NCBI GenBank assembly: GCA_037179385.1
Contig: CM074181.1
Location: 50,984,394-51,048,393, forward strand
Reading direction: 5' to 3'
Origin: Holothuria scabra
Taxonomy: Eukaryota > Echinodermata > Holothuroidea > Aspidochirotida > Holothuriidae
Length of the DNA stretch: 64,000 bases
Below the pieces are notes generated by a model, which was not told the DNA's origin, made no database searches, and worked only from the letters and a program-made list of their open reading frames with translations. Both the position numbers and the translations under genes were made by a program. Numbering within the stretch: the stretch's first letter is position 1; each line of letters begins with the position of its first letter. Below, piece by piece: positions 1 through 10,914 of the stretch.

Positions 1-271
1 GTTTAAATTATACCCAAAAATGGGTTCTGAGCCATACACATGGCCAACTTTCACTAAATACACTTTTTCCTGTGCAAAAATGGCCAGAACCAGAGAATAA
101 TGGTCCAATGGGGCTAATAAGCATAATTTATGCAAATAAGAGGGCTCCACGCACGGATATGAATTGTCTCTTTGGATTAATTTCTCTCTATTGCCTCAAG
201 GATCACTCATACCAAGTAGGACATTTGTACTAAAAAATGCAGCGTTCACCCCCTAATCAACTCTACTAGAA
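1..271. other. No recognisable feature
   Basis: I see no coding potential, RNA gene or repeat structure here. The stretch ends where similarity to the PLE3 3' region begins. Confidence 0.5.
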
Positions 272-516
272 GTGACCTTTTGTAATATTCACCCCCTATT
301 GAGCCAGATATTTACTCATTTTACACCTACCCGTTCGCCCTCGTTTTTTCTATGTAGGCCAAATTTTTTTCTCCGGACTTGGTTTTTGTCTACTTTTTTT
401 TCTTTTTTTTTCCTACCATGTTCGATTTTCACTTGTACTTTTTCATCCAGGACCCTTTTTTTTTTTTTTTTTTTGATTTGTCATCCTTCGCACTCGTGTT
501 TTCTGACAACCACTAG
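272..516 (+). mobile_element. PLE3-type 3' untranslated remnant
   Basis: This stretch matches, with many substitutions, the region just downstream of the PLE3 stop codon at 58203-58440. Shared landmarks in the same order are a GACCTTTTGTAATATTCACC block, TTTACTC, TACACxTACCCGTTCG, TGTGTAGGCC-like, a T-rich stretch, CATGTTCGATTTT, TTTTTCATCCAGGA, and CATCCTTCGCACTC. The similarity stops near 516, before the hammerhead motif found in the intact copy. It is an old, truncated fragment of the same PLE family and encodes nothing. An open frame across 272-709 is an accident of T-runs and C-runs. Confidence 0.75.
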
Positions 517-2468
517 CGTAGCAAGCGGGGCAGGGGGCAGAGTGCCCCCTCCCCCCCCCCCCACAGAATTTTTGTGGACGCGACGGGTGGTGCTAAAAAA
601 GAAGGAGAGCCCCAAAAATAAAATAAATAAAGAAGATAAACTGCAAGAGAAGGGAGGGAATCAGGGGAATTTTTTACAGTTTTTCGGGGGGGGGGGAGGG
701 TGCTCTTAGTCGTTACGATAGAGTATGCAGTCCCCGAAGGAGACTAGTCTCCCCGATGGTTTTTTGGTCTCAAGGGACAATTTCCCTAATACGAACCCAA
801 AATTTTCGGCAGAGTACACAGGTTATGTAGAGGTCGTAAATATCATCTCATATCACAAAGCCTAGTTGCTGTTCTTTTGTATGTGTCATGCGATAGGTCA
901 GTTGATGAGCGACTCACGGTACATAGTTTTGCCTTTTATCGGGTATTCCAGGTGGTTTTGACACAATGTATGTTATCCCCGATACGGTCTACAACCCTTA
1001 CAGTTTCTATCCTTTTTTCTTTTTGTTCTTAATGATTACATAAGCGCTTCGCGCGCTTTGCAATTTCACGATCCAAACTCAACAGAACACTACCAGTGCC
1101 CAACTCGGCTTTTAAAATATTAAGTGATATTGTGCAAAATGTGCCCAGGCGCAATCGCATGGGAAAGTTAGTCTCCTTCATATCCCCTTCTCACCACCCC
1201 ACGACATAGGGGATGTCGGAACTTGTGGTCGCTGGCATGCCCCCCCCCCCCCCCCCGTCGTGGAATAATCTGTCGCCTACCGGTGGTCGGCTTAGGTATT
1301 TTGGCTTTCAAAAGAGTTATTTCTGCGATAAAACTCAAAATGTTCGGTACGCTTTGCCCACTCTTCCTCAGTTTCGTTACCTTGAGTTTATAAAGTACAA
1401 ACCCTTCCCATCTTTTAAATTAAATTAATAAGTAGAACAAATGGATTAATGTACATGTCGGGAATTTCATCTGACTTCGCTTAACTTAGTTCATAATCTC
1501 TTGTGTCAATCGTGCGGTACGGACTCGAAGAGGCAAGTACAATATAAGTTGTGCCCGATAGGGCCCAAATGCCGGGAAAATTGACCTATATAATAAGCTT
1601 TAAATAAGTACAGATTCTTTTCAGTGTAGGCTAACCCAAACAATTTTCGCCCGCTTTCCCACGGTTAAATCAGTGCGGAAATATCTTCCTCTAGCATATA
1701 CAAATTTTATGTCGTATATGACTCGCAATGGCAGGTATAATGGGGTCGCTACCCACCCTACCCCTCCCCCGTTTGGAGGGTGGCCCTTCGTCGGGCAAAT
1801 CATCATGGCGCCAAGCCCGGAGGGAAGAGAAAGTTTCCCTCCATACTTGACTTGTATATGTGTGATGAAGCAATAAACTAGAAATGGAAGCTGCATTTTT
1901 GAAAGACGTCAACCATTTTGGAGGGGCGGCCAATTTCAATAGGAGGGCGTGTCGCCCCTCTGAAACCCCTTGTGGAGAACACTGGAATCTAGTATAAAAA
2001 GAACAACACCATATTGCAACTAAGATCTTCGTGACAGCGAAAAAAAAAATCAAAAGGGGACGTTGCACCCCGAGAGACAGGCCCGTAACCAGAGGGTATA
2101 GGGGGTTCGCACTAACCCCCGCCCGGACTTAAATGTTTTTATTTTTTTTTAAAAAATGGAGTTTTGGCGTTTTCAGGGCAAAATGTCAATTCCGCTGGTT
2201 TCCAATGTAAGCCTTATGAGTAGCTGTTTTGTTTCAGTGCAACACAATTTCCTAGGGCCCCATTGACTCGTACAGTAACCCTCATTAGCTCATCGAAGGA
2301 ATAAAGAAAACATTGATACAAGATTGAAAATGTATAAAAATTCCAGCGTTGGTGTTCACCAGATCGCTCAATTTGAATGTAAAATTTGCCAAAACTCCTT
2401 GGGGTAGGAGGGGAAGCCTGTGTACTGTTAACTATGAAACATATTGGGCATGTCGTTTTTGAAAATTA
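517..2468. other. Gene-free stretch with C/G homopolymer runs
   Basis: No credible coding region is visible. Long homopolymers occur: C-runs near 548-562 and 1241-1257, and G-runs near 686-696. The stretches around 524-562 and 2083-2125 place short runs of G and C so that they can fold back on each other. Overlapping open frames on both strands around 1620-2070 look like compositional shadows, with no recognisable domain. No promoter or RNA gene could be identified. Confidence 0.5.
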
Positions 2469-3531
2469 TCAAGTTGATTTCCCAAATCTTTTTAACATGG
2501 ACTCTCTAATAAGATTCGTGTAGGGCACATCAGCTCGAAGGATGCGTTCACATCGATCGGTTTTATTCTTAAGAACAAGGTGATATACTCTTTTGTCCGT
2601 TTTAGTCTCATTAACACTGATACATGTATCGAAAGCAGTTTGTTTAAGTTTCCGAAATTTTTGCAAATCGCTTCCGAAAGAAGGTCCATACTCTACGACT
2701 TTTTTCCAAAATACTTTCGTAAAATGTTCGTAAAGAAGTACATCTCCATGATTCCATTTTCTCGCTTTGTCGATGAGGTCTTTATCTTTAGCCATTCTCT
2801 GACTATCTCTACGAACTACAACTGGAAAATACAATATGTTTTCAAAGTCCCAACAGAGAAGTCGTTTGAGCAAAATTAAAGATTCATCATAATATTCGGT
2901 TAGCATGACTAAATCAAAATCGTGATCAATTTGATTAATTTTTGCTAAAATTTTAGTTTCATTGTCATCTTGGTCAAAACCGAGATCAAAAAGTTGTCCA
3001 TTACGACTTTGATCTCGAAAAGCGTATTTATGGCGTTTGTAGTATTTCATCGGATCATTCATAAAGGTTTTAAGTGCGTTCTTATCTCCTTTAATATTCA
3101 TACCTTTATACATTTCAAAAAAAGAAAAGGCTGATTCCAATTGGTCTTCGGGTTTTCGCAGAACGGTAACATACGTTGCATTTGGTACCACAAAATCCAT
3201 TTCCTTCCGGTTATATCGAGCATGATTACAAAGAATATCGAAGGTACCTTCCATTCTTGGAAATTTCAAAGCATTTTTTCGGCTGAAATGCTTTTCGTGA
3301 GACAAAACATGAGAACGTCCAACCACAAATTTCAATTCCCGATAGTAGCCATACCTTTCGAATATGGCCGCTGTAGTGGTGCTTGCAGTTTTATGCGTCT
3401 TCAAAAAAACAATTTTCTGCACTGGAGAGCACTTTAAAACAGTTTTGGAGCCATTTGATAGTTTGGTCGTTGTAACGAGCTGTGTCTCAATGTTGTGATT
3501 ATCAGTCGGTTGATTTCTTCCCATTGTGTAG
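2469..3531 (-). CDS. Galactose-3-O-sulfotransferase-like protein, probable last exon
   Basis: The frame encodes 351 residues from the first ATG at 3524 and belongs to the Gal3ST / galactosylceramide sulfotransferase family. These Golgi enzymes transfer sulfate from PAPS to the 3-hydroxyl of galactose on glycolipids or glycans. The 5'-phosphosulfate-binding motif LKTHKTASTT is at residues 41-50, the family motif NHARYN at about 100-105, and the 3'-phosphate-binding motif VLRKPEDQLESAF at 121-133. The family normally has an N-terminal membrane anchor, which is missing here. A good splice acceptor sits directly upstream (T-rich tract then AG at 3532-3533), so the exon probably starts at 3531 and the anchor is likely encoded by an upstream exon at higher coordinates, unless this is a retained fragment. 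There are no internal stops and both PAPS motifs are intact, so it looks functional. Acceptor sugar specificity cannot be read from the sequence. Confidence 0.85.
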
Positions 3532-3546
3532 CTAAAATGAAAAAAA
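3532..3546 (-). other. Candidate splice acceptor of the sulfotransferase exon
   Basis: Read on the minus strand, a T-rich run ending TTTTCATTTTAG lies immediately before the exon. Codons Tyr and Thr precede the ATG in frame, so the ATG at 3524 need not be the true start. Confidence 0.55.
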
Positions 3547-3681
3547 TTTTTAAAAAAATGGTATATTAAGGGGATAAATTTGGGGCACCGCTGTCTTTAA
3601 TGTAATTTAAGACCGACGATGACGTCATCACAGAGGCAGAGCGGACCGAGAGATAGCAGATGTCCCTCGCCTCTTTCTATT

Positions 3682-3684
<3 letters not shown>

Positions 3685-3758
<74 letters not shown>

Positions 3759-3812
3759 TTATATATATTTATATGTATGTATATATATATAGATATATAT
3801 ATGTAAATATAT
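3685..3812. repeat. (TA)n microsatellite
   Basis: Almost uninterrupted TA dinucleotides from 3685 to about 3750, continuing as imperfect TATG/TATT repeats to 3812. It abuts a PLE-type reverse transcriptase remnant, the same arrangement seen for the PLEs at 49-59 kb. Confidence 0.95.
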
Positions 3813-4610
3813 TAGCAAACAAATACTGGAACGGATAAATTCAGAAATCAAACAATCTACAGGCTGCAACCAATGGAAGAACACAAGTGAAGTCATAGAC
3901 TGGTTTAGTGAAATACACGACAAACACCAACAATCGTTTATTGCTTTTGACATTTGTGAGTTAAACCCCTCAATTACTGCCGACCTCCTTAAAGAGGCTT
4001 TAGACTTTGCATCAAACTACACAGACATACCAGCATTCGAAAGGCATATCATCTTCCACACAAAGAAAACTATGCTGTTCAACGTTGTACCACCATGGTG
4101 CAAGCGTACCGAATCTTTATTCGATGTCACCAGGGGTAGTTTCGACGATGCTGAAACTTGTGAACTAATAGGATTGTACCTCCTATCACACCTTCAGCAC
4201 ATTGGCATGAATGTCGCCCTATACAGAGACGACGGTTTTGCTGTTTGCAAAGCAACACCAAGGCAAACAGAAAAATAAAGAAAGAAATATGCAAGATATT
4301 CTCAAATAACAAGCTTAAAATAGAAATTGAAGCAAACAAAAAAATAGTGAACTTCTTAGACCTTACCCTTGATCTTAGCACAAGCACATAGAATGCATAC
4401 ATGAAACCCAACAACACCCCTCTCTATGTGCACAAACAGAGCAACCACCCCCACTTATCATAAAGAACATTCCAGAAAGCATCAGGAGGAGACTATCCAA
4501 CATTTCTTCCGACGAAAACACATTCAAAACATCGTCGCCCGTATACCAAGAAGCATTACAAAGAAGTGGCTATGGGTACAACCTAAAGTACGAGACCCAT
4601 TCGCCTAGCA
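3813..4610 (+). pseudogene. Decayed PLE-type reverse transcriptase fragment
   Basis: Translation in shifting frames gives a reverse transcriptase core. Motif A reads FIAFDICELNPSI (about 3936-3974). It is followed by a block containing FHTKKTMLFNVVPPW and [11 protein letters not shown], then a motif C-like [10 protein letters not shown] (about 4219-4248) and FLDLTLDL (about 4351-4374). A segment KPNNTPLYVHKQSNHP (about 4402-4450) parallels KPTDSHNYLLYPSNHP in PLE3 of this window, which supports PLE affinity. Frames break near 4275, 4390 and 4460. Neither a GIY-YIG domain nor an intact 5' half is present. It is clearly a different family from PLE1-4. A permuted-domain PLE is possible but cannot be shown from this fragment. 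Confidence 0.65.
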
Positions 4611-4764
4611 CCAGTCATTCCAAGGGAGCCCCGAAACGATCTGTTCGACTTAAACACTATCTATGCGGAGCGCCACCATCAGTTAGCGCGGAGCGTACAG
4701 AAAATTGTAAAGAAATCTAACCTCTAAGATGGCCGGAATGGCATTTTATAGACTTGTAACTAGA

Positions 4765-5465
4765 AATGAAGCAGTCGTTATTTTTAGTTTTCCTTTAAAA
4801 TGAAAGTTTTACTTCAATAGAGAAAAACCGAACCTGTTAATGATCAGAAAAGTACCAGATAAAAGGTATTGCTATAATTAGATGTAATGGTCTTGTCTCA
4901 TTTCGGAGGGGGGGGGGGGGGGCTATGCAACGGAATTGAAAACATACTAAAATGTTTTTGACTGTATTAAAAATCTTCGTTGAATTCACTTGCAAGGTCC
5001 ACTAAATAGATGAAATTTTGAACGTGACTTCCCGATCTCAAGACTATAAATGGTTTTGCCCCCAACGTATTTGAAAATATGGCACGGCTGTTCGGGCAGG
5101 CCAGTGGGCGGACCATTGGGTACTGCACGCACATGAACAACCAACCCCTAGTCCGTTTTTGTAAGGAGAATTCGGAATTGTGAGTTTCCATAAAGAATAT
5201 GGTCTTCTAGTAAGCAAGATCAAGAAGGTCGTCCGAGTGACTACAGACCCACATTTTTTATCTTAGGTCTGTAGATGGAGTCTCCCCGACGAAATAGGAT
5301 TTTTTTCAAAAACAGGGGGTGGGTAGCCCGTCTCCGACGGACACATGAACTTGAGCACACGGATTGAAAATGGCATGAGGGATAGGCGAGCTAGTAAGGA
5401 GTAATTAAAAACGATTTTGATATACATTAAAATAGCGTTACAAAAAATAACTTCAGTCCTTAACG
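4765..5465. repeat. Divergent long direct repeat, unit 1
   Basis: Similar in order and sequence to 5985-6920. Shared landmarks: a CAGTCGTxATTTT start, TGATCAGAAA, ACCAGATAAAAG, TGTCTCATTTCGG plus a G-run, AAGGTCCACTAAAT, GTGAGTTTCC, TATGGTCTTCTAGTTAGCAAG-like, and a CAGTCCTTAA end. No coding potential is visible. Confidence 0.6.
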
Positions 5466-5984
5466 AAAAAACGTGGAGTTTAATGAAAAAAAACTTGGTT
5501 TTTTAAAATGTCGTGCGATTGACAGAAGTTGGCTCTGGTTTTTTATTGTACGGAGTATCCATTGAAATTGAAAAATTTAACCATTTGTAACAAATATTTG
5601 AAAATCCGAAGCTTACATTGGAAAAAAATGAAATTTTATTGCAGAATATGGAGTTTCATGGAAAAGCTGACCTCCTTAACTGTATGAGGGAAATAAAGTA
5701 GCGGAGCGATTTGTAGACTTATTGGGGTTAATGAATATCCCCATCAGATTAAGGTCCACAGACCATATATTTGAAAATTGCCCTGCAGAAACGTTTGGCT
5801 TCCCTTATATCTGAAGTTTTCAAGTTTATATATTGACTAAGCGTACGAAAACGTTTCCGTTTGGTTGGGGGCAGACGATTTTTTGTTGGAATATTTAATC
5901 CTGCCCGAAAGACTATCTTAGAAGTGCACTCAGAAATTAGTAAAACATCGAACAGCTAGGAAAAGCATTTTCCAGATTTGCACT
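5466..5984. other. Gene-free stretch between direct repeats
   Basis: AT-rich sequence with short A-runs and T-runs. I see no coding region, RNA gene or clear repeat. Confidence 0.4.
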
Positions 5985-6920
5985 TAGAGATTAAACAGTC
6001 GTCATTTTGATCTCTCTTTGCAAAAGGAGCCTAATTTTAGTTAAAAAAAATAGGAAAGTGATCAGAAATTTACCAGATAAAAGTTACCACTACCATAAGA
6101 TGAAATGTTTTTGTCTCATTTCGGGGGGGAAACTACACAACAACGAAGACATGCTAATGTTTTAGACCTATATAAGACTATTCGCTACATTCAATTGAAA
6201 GGTCCACTAAATTGATGAAATTGTGTGTGGCTTGCCGAACTCCAGACTATGAATGATTTTACTTCAAACCGAGCGTCTTTAAAAAATATGTCACGTTACA
6301 AGGTGGCTTCAAATGAATTTTTAATCACACTTATGGGGAGGTATTCTCACACTACTGTTTATCATTATCTATAACTGAAAACGGCTTGGCCGATTTTTAT
6401 TACCGTTGCCCGAATGCGTCTGTTTCGTCTAGACAGATGGCAAACCATTGGACACTGCATGCATCTGAACAACCTCAAGTCAGTTTTTTTAAGCAAAATT
6501 TGGAATTGTGAGTTTCCTTGAAGAGTATGGTCTTCTAGTTAGCAAGATCAAGAGGATCGTCCCAGAGACTAAAGTTTTCATCTTTTGCCAGATAAAGGTT
6601 CCCCGGCGAAATTTGATTTTCTCAAGAACGGGGAGGGTAGCCTTTCCCGACCTGGCACATGGTCCCCTGCTTCCGGCCGTGCCACCCTTGGTTAGGTATG
6701 CACATGAAAATTCCACCTTCCTGGTCAGCAACACAAGTCTTGGTTATGGGTGACCTTCAGAGCATGGTTTGAAGACGGGAAAAGATAAATGGGATGAGGA
6801 AAACAGCTAGAGCCACGAAGAAGTGATGGAAATTAAATCGATTCCGATGTGCATTAAAGTACCGTTAGAAAAGAAAAGAAATCAGTTCATGATCATTTAT
6901 CCAGATCCTTCAGTCCTTAA
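5985..6920. repeat. Divergent long direct repeat, unit 2
   Basis: Second, longer copy of the repeat at 4765-5465. Overlapping open frames on both strands at 6489-6753 lie inside it but show no domain and are not matched by an open frame in unit 1. They are probably chance. Confidence 0.6.
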
Positions 6921-6944
6921 GTTGATTTTGTATTTTTTTTTTTT

Positions 6945-7135
6945 ATTTAAGACCTGGGAAAACCGCCGTCCTTCCCCGACGGGGAAGAGATGGGAAAAGG
7001 TTTATGGAATGAGGTATAACACAGCTACCAATCATTGAAAATCGATTCCGAACTTTTGTTATATTAGGGTTACAAAAAAATATTTTCAGGATCTCCCATT
7101 CGGTGTCTTCTTTTCAGTCCTTGTAAGGTTTTTAT
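6945..7135. repeat. Divergent direct repeat, partial unit 3
   Basis: Repeats the last part of the unit: a GACGGGGA segment, GGGATGAGG-like, ATCGATTCCGA, a TTACAAAAAA block and CAGTCCTT. It follows unit 2 directly, suggesting old tandem duplication. Confidence 0.45.
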
Positions 7136-7705
7136 TATTTTGAATTTGTTATTATTTCTAGGTCTCTCTGACGAAACCACCGACCGTCCACGACTGGGTG
7201 CTAGTGATCCGGGGCATGGCCTCGCCCCCTGGAGCCACCGTTGAATTAGAACTTGTCGGGTCCCAGACTTCAATTTTTAACAAAACCTTTTTAAAAAGAA
7301 GTGTTAATGTAAAAGATAGTGCAACAATAATGTTTGTTGCATACAATGCCTGCTGAGTAGATTTTTAGAAATTTCATACACATTCATAAGTTTTTTTCTG
7401 GTAATATTTTCAAATCTAACATAATGAAACACACTCAAAAAATATTGACCCATGTGTACGCTGCCATGATAAAGTCAAAATTTAGCTTGTCGCTTACCGA
7501 CCATATAACTTGTGCATTCTCATGTGTAAGCCGTAACAAAAATATACAAAGGGCTATATAAATTACGTCAACTTCTCTTTCAGCTTTGTCGTTCTTGGTT
7601 ATTCAATGTATATGATAACTAATATGATCATTTCGTAAAGAGGTAAAAAGGTTTTTTTCAGGTTAAAGTGGAAGATGTGAAGGGAAGAAGGTTAATAGGC
7701 TTTTT
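7136..7705. other. Gene-free stretch
   Basis: No recognisable gene or repeat. Open frames on the minus strand around 7070-7346 have no domain and look accidental. Confidence 0.4.
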
Positions 7706-7925
7706 CTAAAGTCCTCCCGACCCTCTGGCAAAGGGCCGTTCGGCGAAACCAAACTTGATACTGCTTCCCGAAGAAGCTATTACGTCCACTGAAGGACAAC
7801 ACTTAACGACCAACCTCGCGGCCTTCGGACCATTTTTCATCATTGGTCTGTCATGTATGGCTCCATTCTTGACTGGATGAAAAGAACAGATACTACACAT
7901 GATCTTAGCCAAAAGGCCGAGAGTA
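7706..7925 (-). ncRNA. U2 snRNA-headed sequence, 3' part not U2-like
   Basis: On the minus strand, 7922 down to 7877 is an almost exact match to the highly conserved 5' end of U2 spliceosomal RNA. It includes CTCGGCCTTTTGGCTAAGATC and the branch-point-recognition segment GTAGTATCTGTTCTT. The expected stem IIa/IIb, Sm site and 3' stem-loops are not recognisable after that. The next 170 bases contain several possible hairpins (for example GACCA with TGGTC, and GCTTC with GAAGC) and end near a T-poor region. It could be a chimeric U2 pseudogene, a SINE with a U2-derived head, or a divergent U2 variant. An ATGCAAAG box and TATA-like sequence lie about 25-65 bases upstream, but I cannot show they form an snRNA promoter. 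Confidence 0.55.
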
Positions 7926-8099
7926 GGCTACGTCAAATTGACATAAGCCCACAATTAAGAATAGCTTTGCATGTCCTAGTAAAATTTGTTTATATACTGA
8001 TCACTTCCAAAAATGGTAACGGTTATCTCGTACGCCTGCTTAAGTAATTAAAGTTATGAAACATTATGGAACCCTTGCTGATCGGTAGTGTGCTTAGGC

Positions 8100-8475
8100 T
8101 CGTGGTGGATGAATACACTCACCAAAATTAAAAGGGTGGAATATAACTCTTTAGAAGAGTGAAACTTCAAAAGTTCACTCCAAAAGAGCGGAAATTCACT
8201 TCAAAAACCGTAAAATTCAATCCAAAAGAGCTAAGTTTCACTCTCCATGGAGTGCCCTCAGAAACAATCTAAACAAAGAGTAATTCTTGATGGCAGTCGT
8301 TACAAAGTGAATTTTCACTTTTCGTGGAGTGGATTTCACTCTTTTCTGAGTAAGTTTCCCTATTCTTTGAGTGAATGAACACTCTAATGTGGTGAATTCA
8401 CACTTTTTCTCTATTAAAGAGTGCCTAAATTCACTCTTTGGTTTACACTCTATGTAGACCGGAACACTCTTGCTC
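8100..8475. repeat. Cluster of GAGTGAA / TTCACTC motifs in both orientations
   Basis: About a dozen short words of the type AAGAGTGAA or TTCACTCTTT, some as back-to-back palindromes such as CACTCTCCATGGAGTG, are packed into about 375 bases. They are irregularly spaced and not a simple tandem repeat. No open reading frame runs through them. The structure resembles the subterminal repeat field of a non-autonomous DNA transposon, but terminal inverted repeats and target duplications were not found. Confidence 0.5.
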
Positions 8476-10914
8476 CATTGAATGCGTCACACAGACATGT
8501 CAATCTCGAGTTAGACCGATCAGTGTAACTTGGTTGTAGATACCTGTATATGCAAATCTTTGCATGGGAAATGAATGACCTAAATTGTTGGCCAAGGTCA
8601 AATATAACCAATTGCAAAATTCTGCCTGGCTGACTTAAAATTTATCCGGGGTTCAATATATGGAGATGTTCTTTTCAATCTACAAATTTATCGAAAAGTT
8701 TAGGTCAATAGAGGTAACGACTCCGGGGCCCGTTCCTTTCCGTTGTTCTCTGATATTTTAACTAGATGCGAAGAATTGTAGCGCGGCCGACCACATGACA
8801 GGACGATCCACAATGCGGACTTGCCACCATGACTCATCAAATTTTCTTAGCCAGTCAGAGCTTAACGCAGATCTAGTCGGGTATCTTACTCCCCAGCTAA
8901 TTATAGTGCTACCACACGCCGCGTAATGAGAGAGATCACAACAGTCTACATGCAAAAGCCAGTGAAACCTACAACACCTAGATTTTTTATGTATCGTGAC
9001 TGAATTGCATGAAAAGTCTTTTGTGGTTACACATGGCGGCATGAGCAGAGTAGTGAGTTTACGAGGCTGTGCTAGTTCGGAGCTAGTGTAAGATATGTCT
9101 ATTTCTGTAGGGAGGGAGAAAGTAATAAACAGCCACTGTTGTTGCTCTATACTCTCGTCAGATGACGATACGCGTCAGACGACGATACGGTAAGTTCAAA
9201 TGTGGAACCGTCTTCGCATGCAGTCATGGACGTTGCTCTTTAAAGGTAAGGAGCAGTCCCCCCAACTTAGTTTGAAGAAAAGGCGTCTTATTTCTCTTCA
9301 AAGTATCTTTCATTACATTTTATGACATTACTATTGTAAGTTTAAGATAAATCAAGCAGTTCTTTCAAGTATATTTCACATTTGAAGAGGAAAAAACATT
9401 GTCACATGACTTCCAACAGCCAATCATGGAACTGGACAGTCTACTACACTACTTCAATTTGGGATGACTGCTCCTGCCCTTTAAGAATACTTGAAACGAA
9501 CTATGCCGTCAAAAGTTTCTTTTCCCGTTGATTAGTTATTCATTTTGAAAACATATGCTCGCTATGGGCAAAAACAAGCATATCTTCTATTTCGTTCAGT
9601 TGCGATACATACACTTGTTTATTTAAAAAATCATAATAGATAAATAATTAACGTACGAATGAAAACGAAACCAGTTGAAGCTTTAAGCTTTTGTAGTCTG
9701 GTCCAATACTCCAACCCAGAGTGTTTGCTTTCAAATAATAAAGTAATATATCATGCGACCTTTTTTGCCTTTAGAATGTGTAATAATGAATCGCAAGGGA
9801 TTAGAGGGTCACACATGAACAACAGTTTAGGAAAGATAATTATGAAAGCATATGTTTTCAAAAGTACTTCTTAAGGAAGGCAATATAGGAGCATTTCGTA
9901 ATGTAATGTCAAGGGAATTCCAGAGGTGTACACCACGTATTCTCACATGACAGTGGGCAAAAATTGTTCGCGTGAAGGATTTTGTCAGATTATCTCTTCC
10001 CTTAATGGGATAGCTATGATAAATACTGTTTGGGTGAAAAAAGAATTAAAATCGTTCGCGGGGTTCCAAGGCGTTTTCTAATTACATGTTTACCAATGGT
10101 TAGGCTACCCGAAGTAAATTTTACACAGGCCGGGGCAGCTTTTTATGGAGTAAGGTGACATGGCCCATTTCCCTGCCTCCGCTACCTCTGTGTTGCGGGC
10201 TCAATATAATGACGACATGCGGCGGCCAACACTTGAAGTACTCTTGTAAGTGGTGACCATGTTTTATAATTGCAAGTGTTACATAAAGACAAGCCAGGAT
10301 TCTTGAATAAGGGAACATAAAAATGCATTAATGTATTTATGGATCGTATCGAAATAACAATTACACATGATTGTGTCCAGGTTGGTGGAAAATGGCACAT
10401 GGCTATACGTTAGAGAGGTAAGCAATTAAATGCGTCGGCGTTCGTTTCCCAGTTTGTCAATTTTTACTTCCTGACATATACATTTGCGTTTACGGATAAA
10501 CATACCTCCAAAAGTTACTTATTTCCATTTAAAAATGTGTTGAAGGGTATGGCGAACGATTTAAACCTGTGAACAATTCCCACTTAACGTACGTTTTTAC
10601 ACTTTATCTCCCTCAACATAAAATTTTGCACATTGATATATAATATTACAATGAAAAATATAAAGACAAATACATTTTGGAAAAAAGAGTAACCCATACC
10701 GTCCCTTTGGAAGCGGATCTCGATAAAGCATGTCTTCTTTAAAGGCTGCGAACAGCAAAACCTGTAGTCCAATCACGAATAGCAGAATCGTTAGTAGTCT
10801 CGGAAACCAAGAAAGGAAATTTTGTCCACCAAAACCCATACTGACATTCACGGATTCTGCAATGAGTCATTCATTAAAAAAGCAAAGCATTATAAGAATT
10901 AGCCCAGACTATCA
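8476..10914. other. Gene-free stretch
   Basis: No convincing coding region. A short two-unit tandem repeat (CGTCAGAYGACGATACG) lies at about 9156-9190 and ends in GGTAAGT, which could be a splice donor. Open frames such as those at 8758-9042 (-), 9659-9874 (+) and 10597-10851 (-) have no domain or context that supports them. Confidence 0.4.

Noticed and set aside
272..709. 145-codon open frame
   Set aside because: It runs through a PLE3 untranslated remnant and homopolymer runs, with only low-complexity F, S, P and G stretches.
1621..2068. Overlapping open frames on both strands
   Set aside because: No domain, no splice context and GC-rich composition that suppresses stops.
8758..9042. Cysteine- and tryptophan-bearing minus-strand open frame
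   Set aside because: No recognisable family, no start or splice context, and of the length expected by chance.
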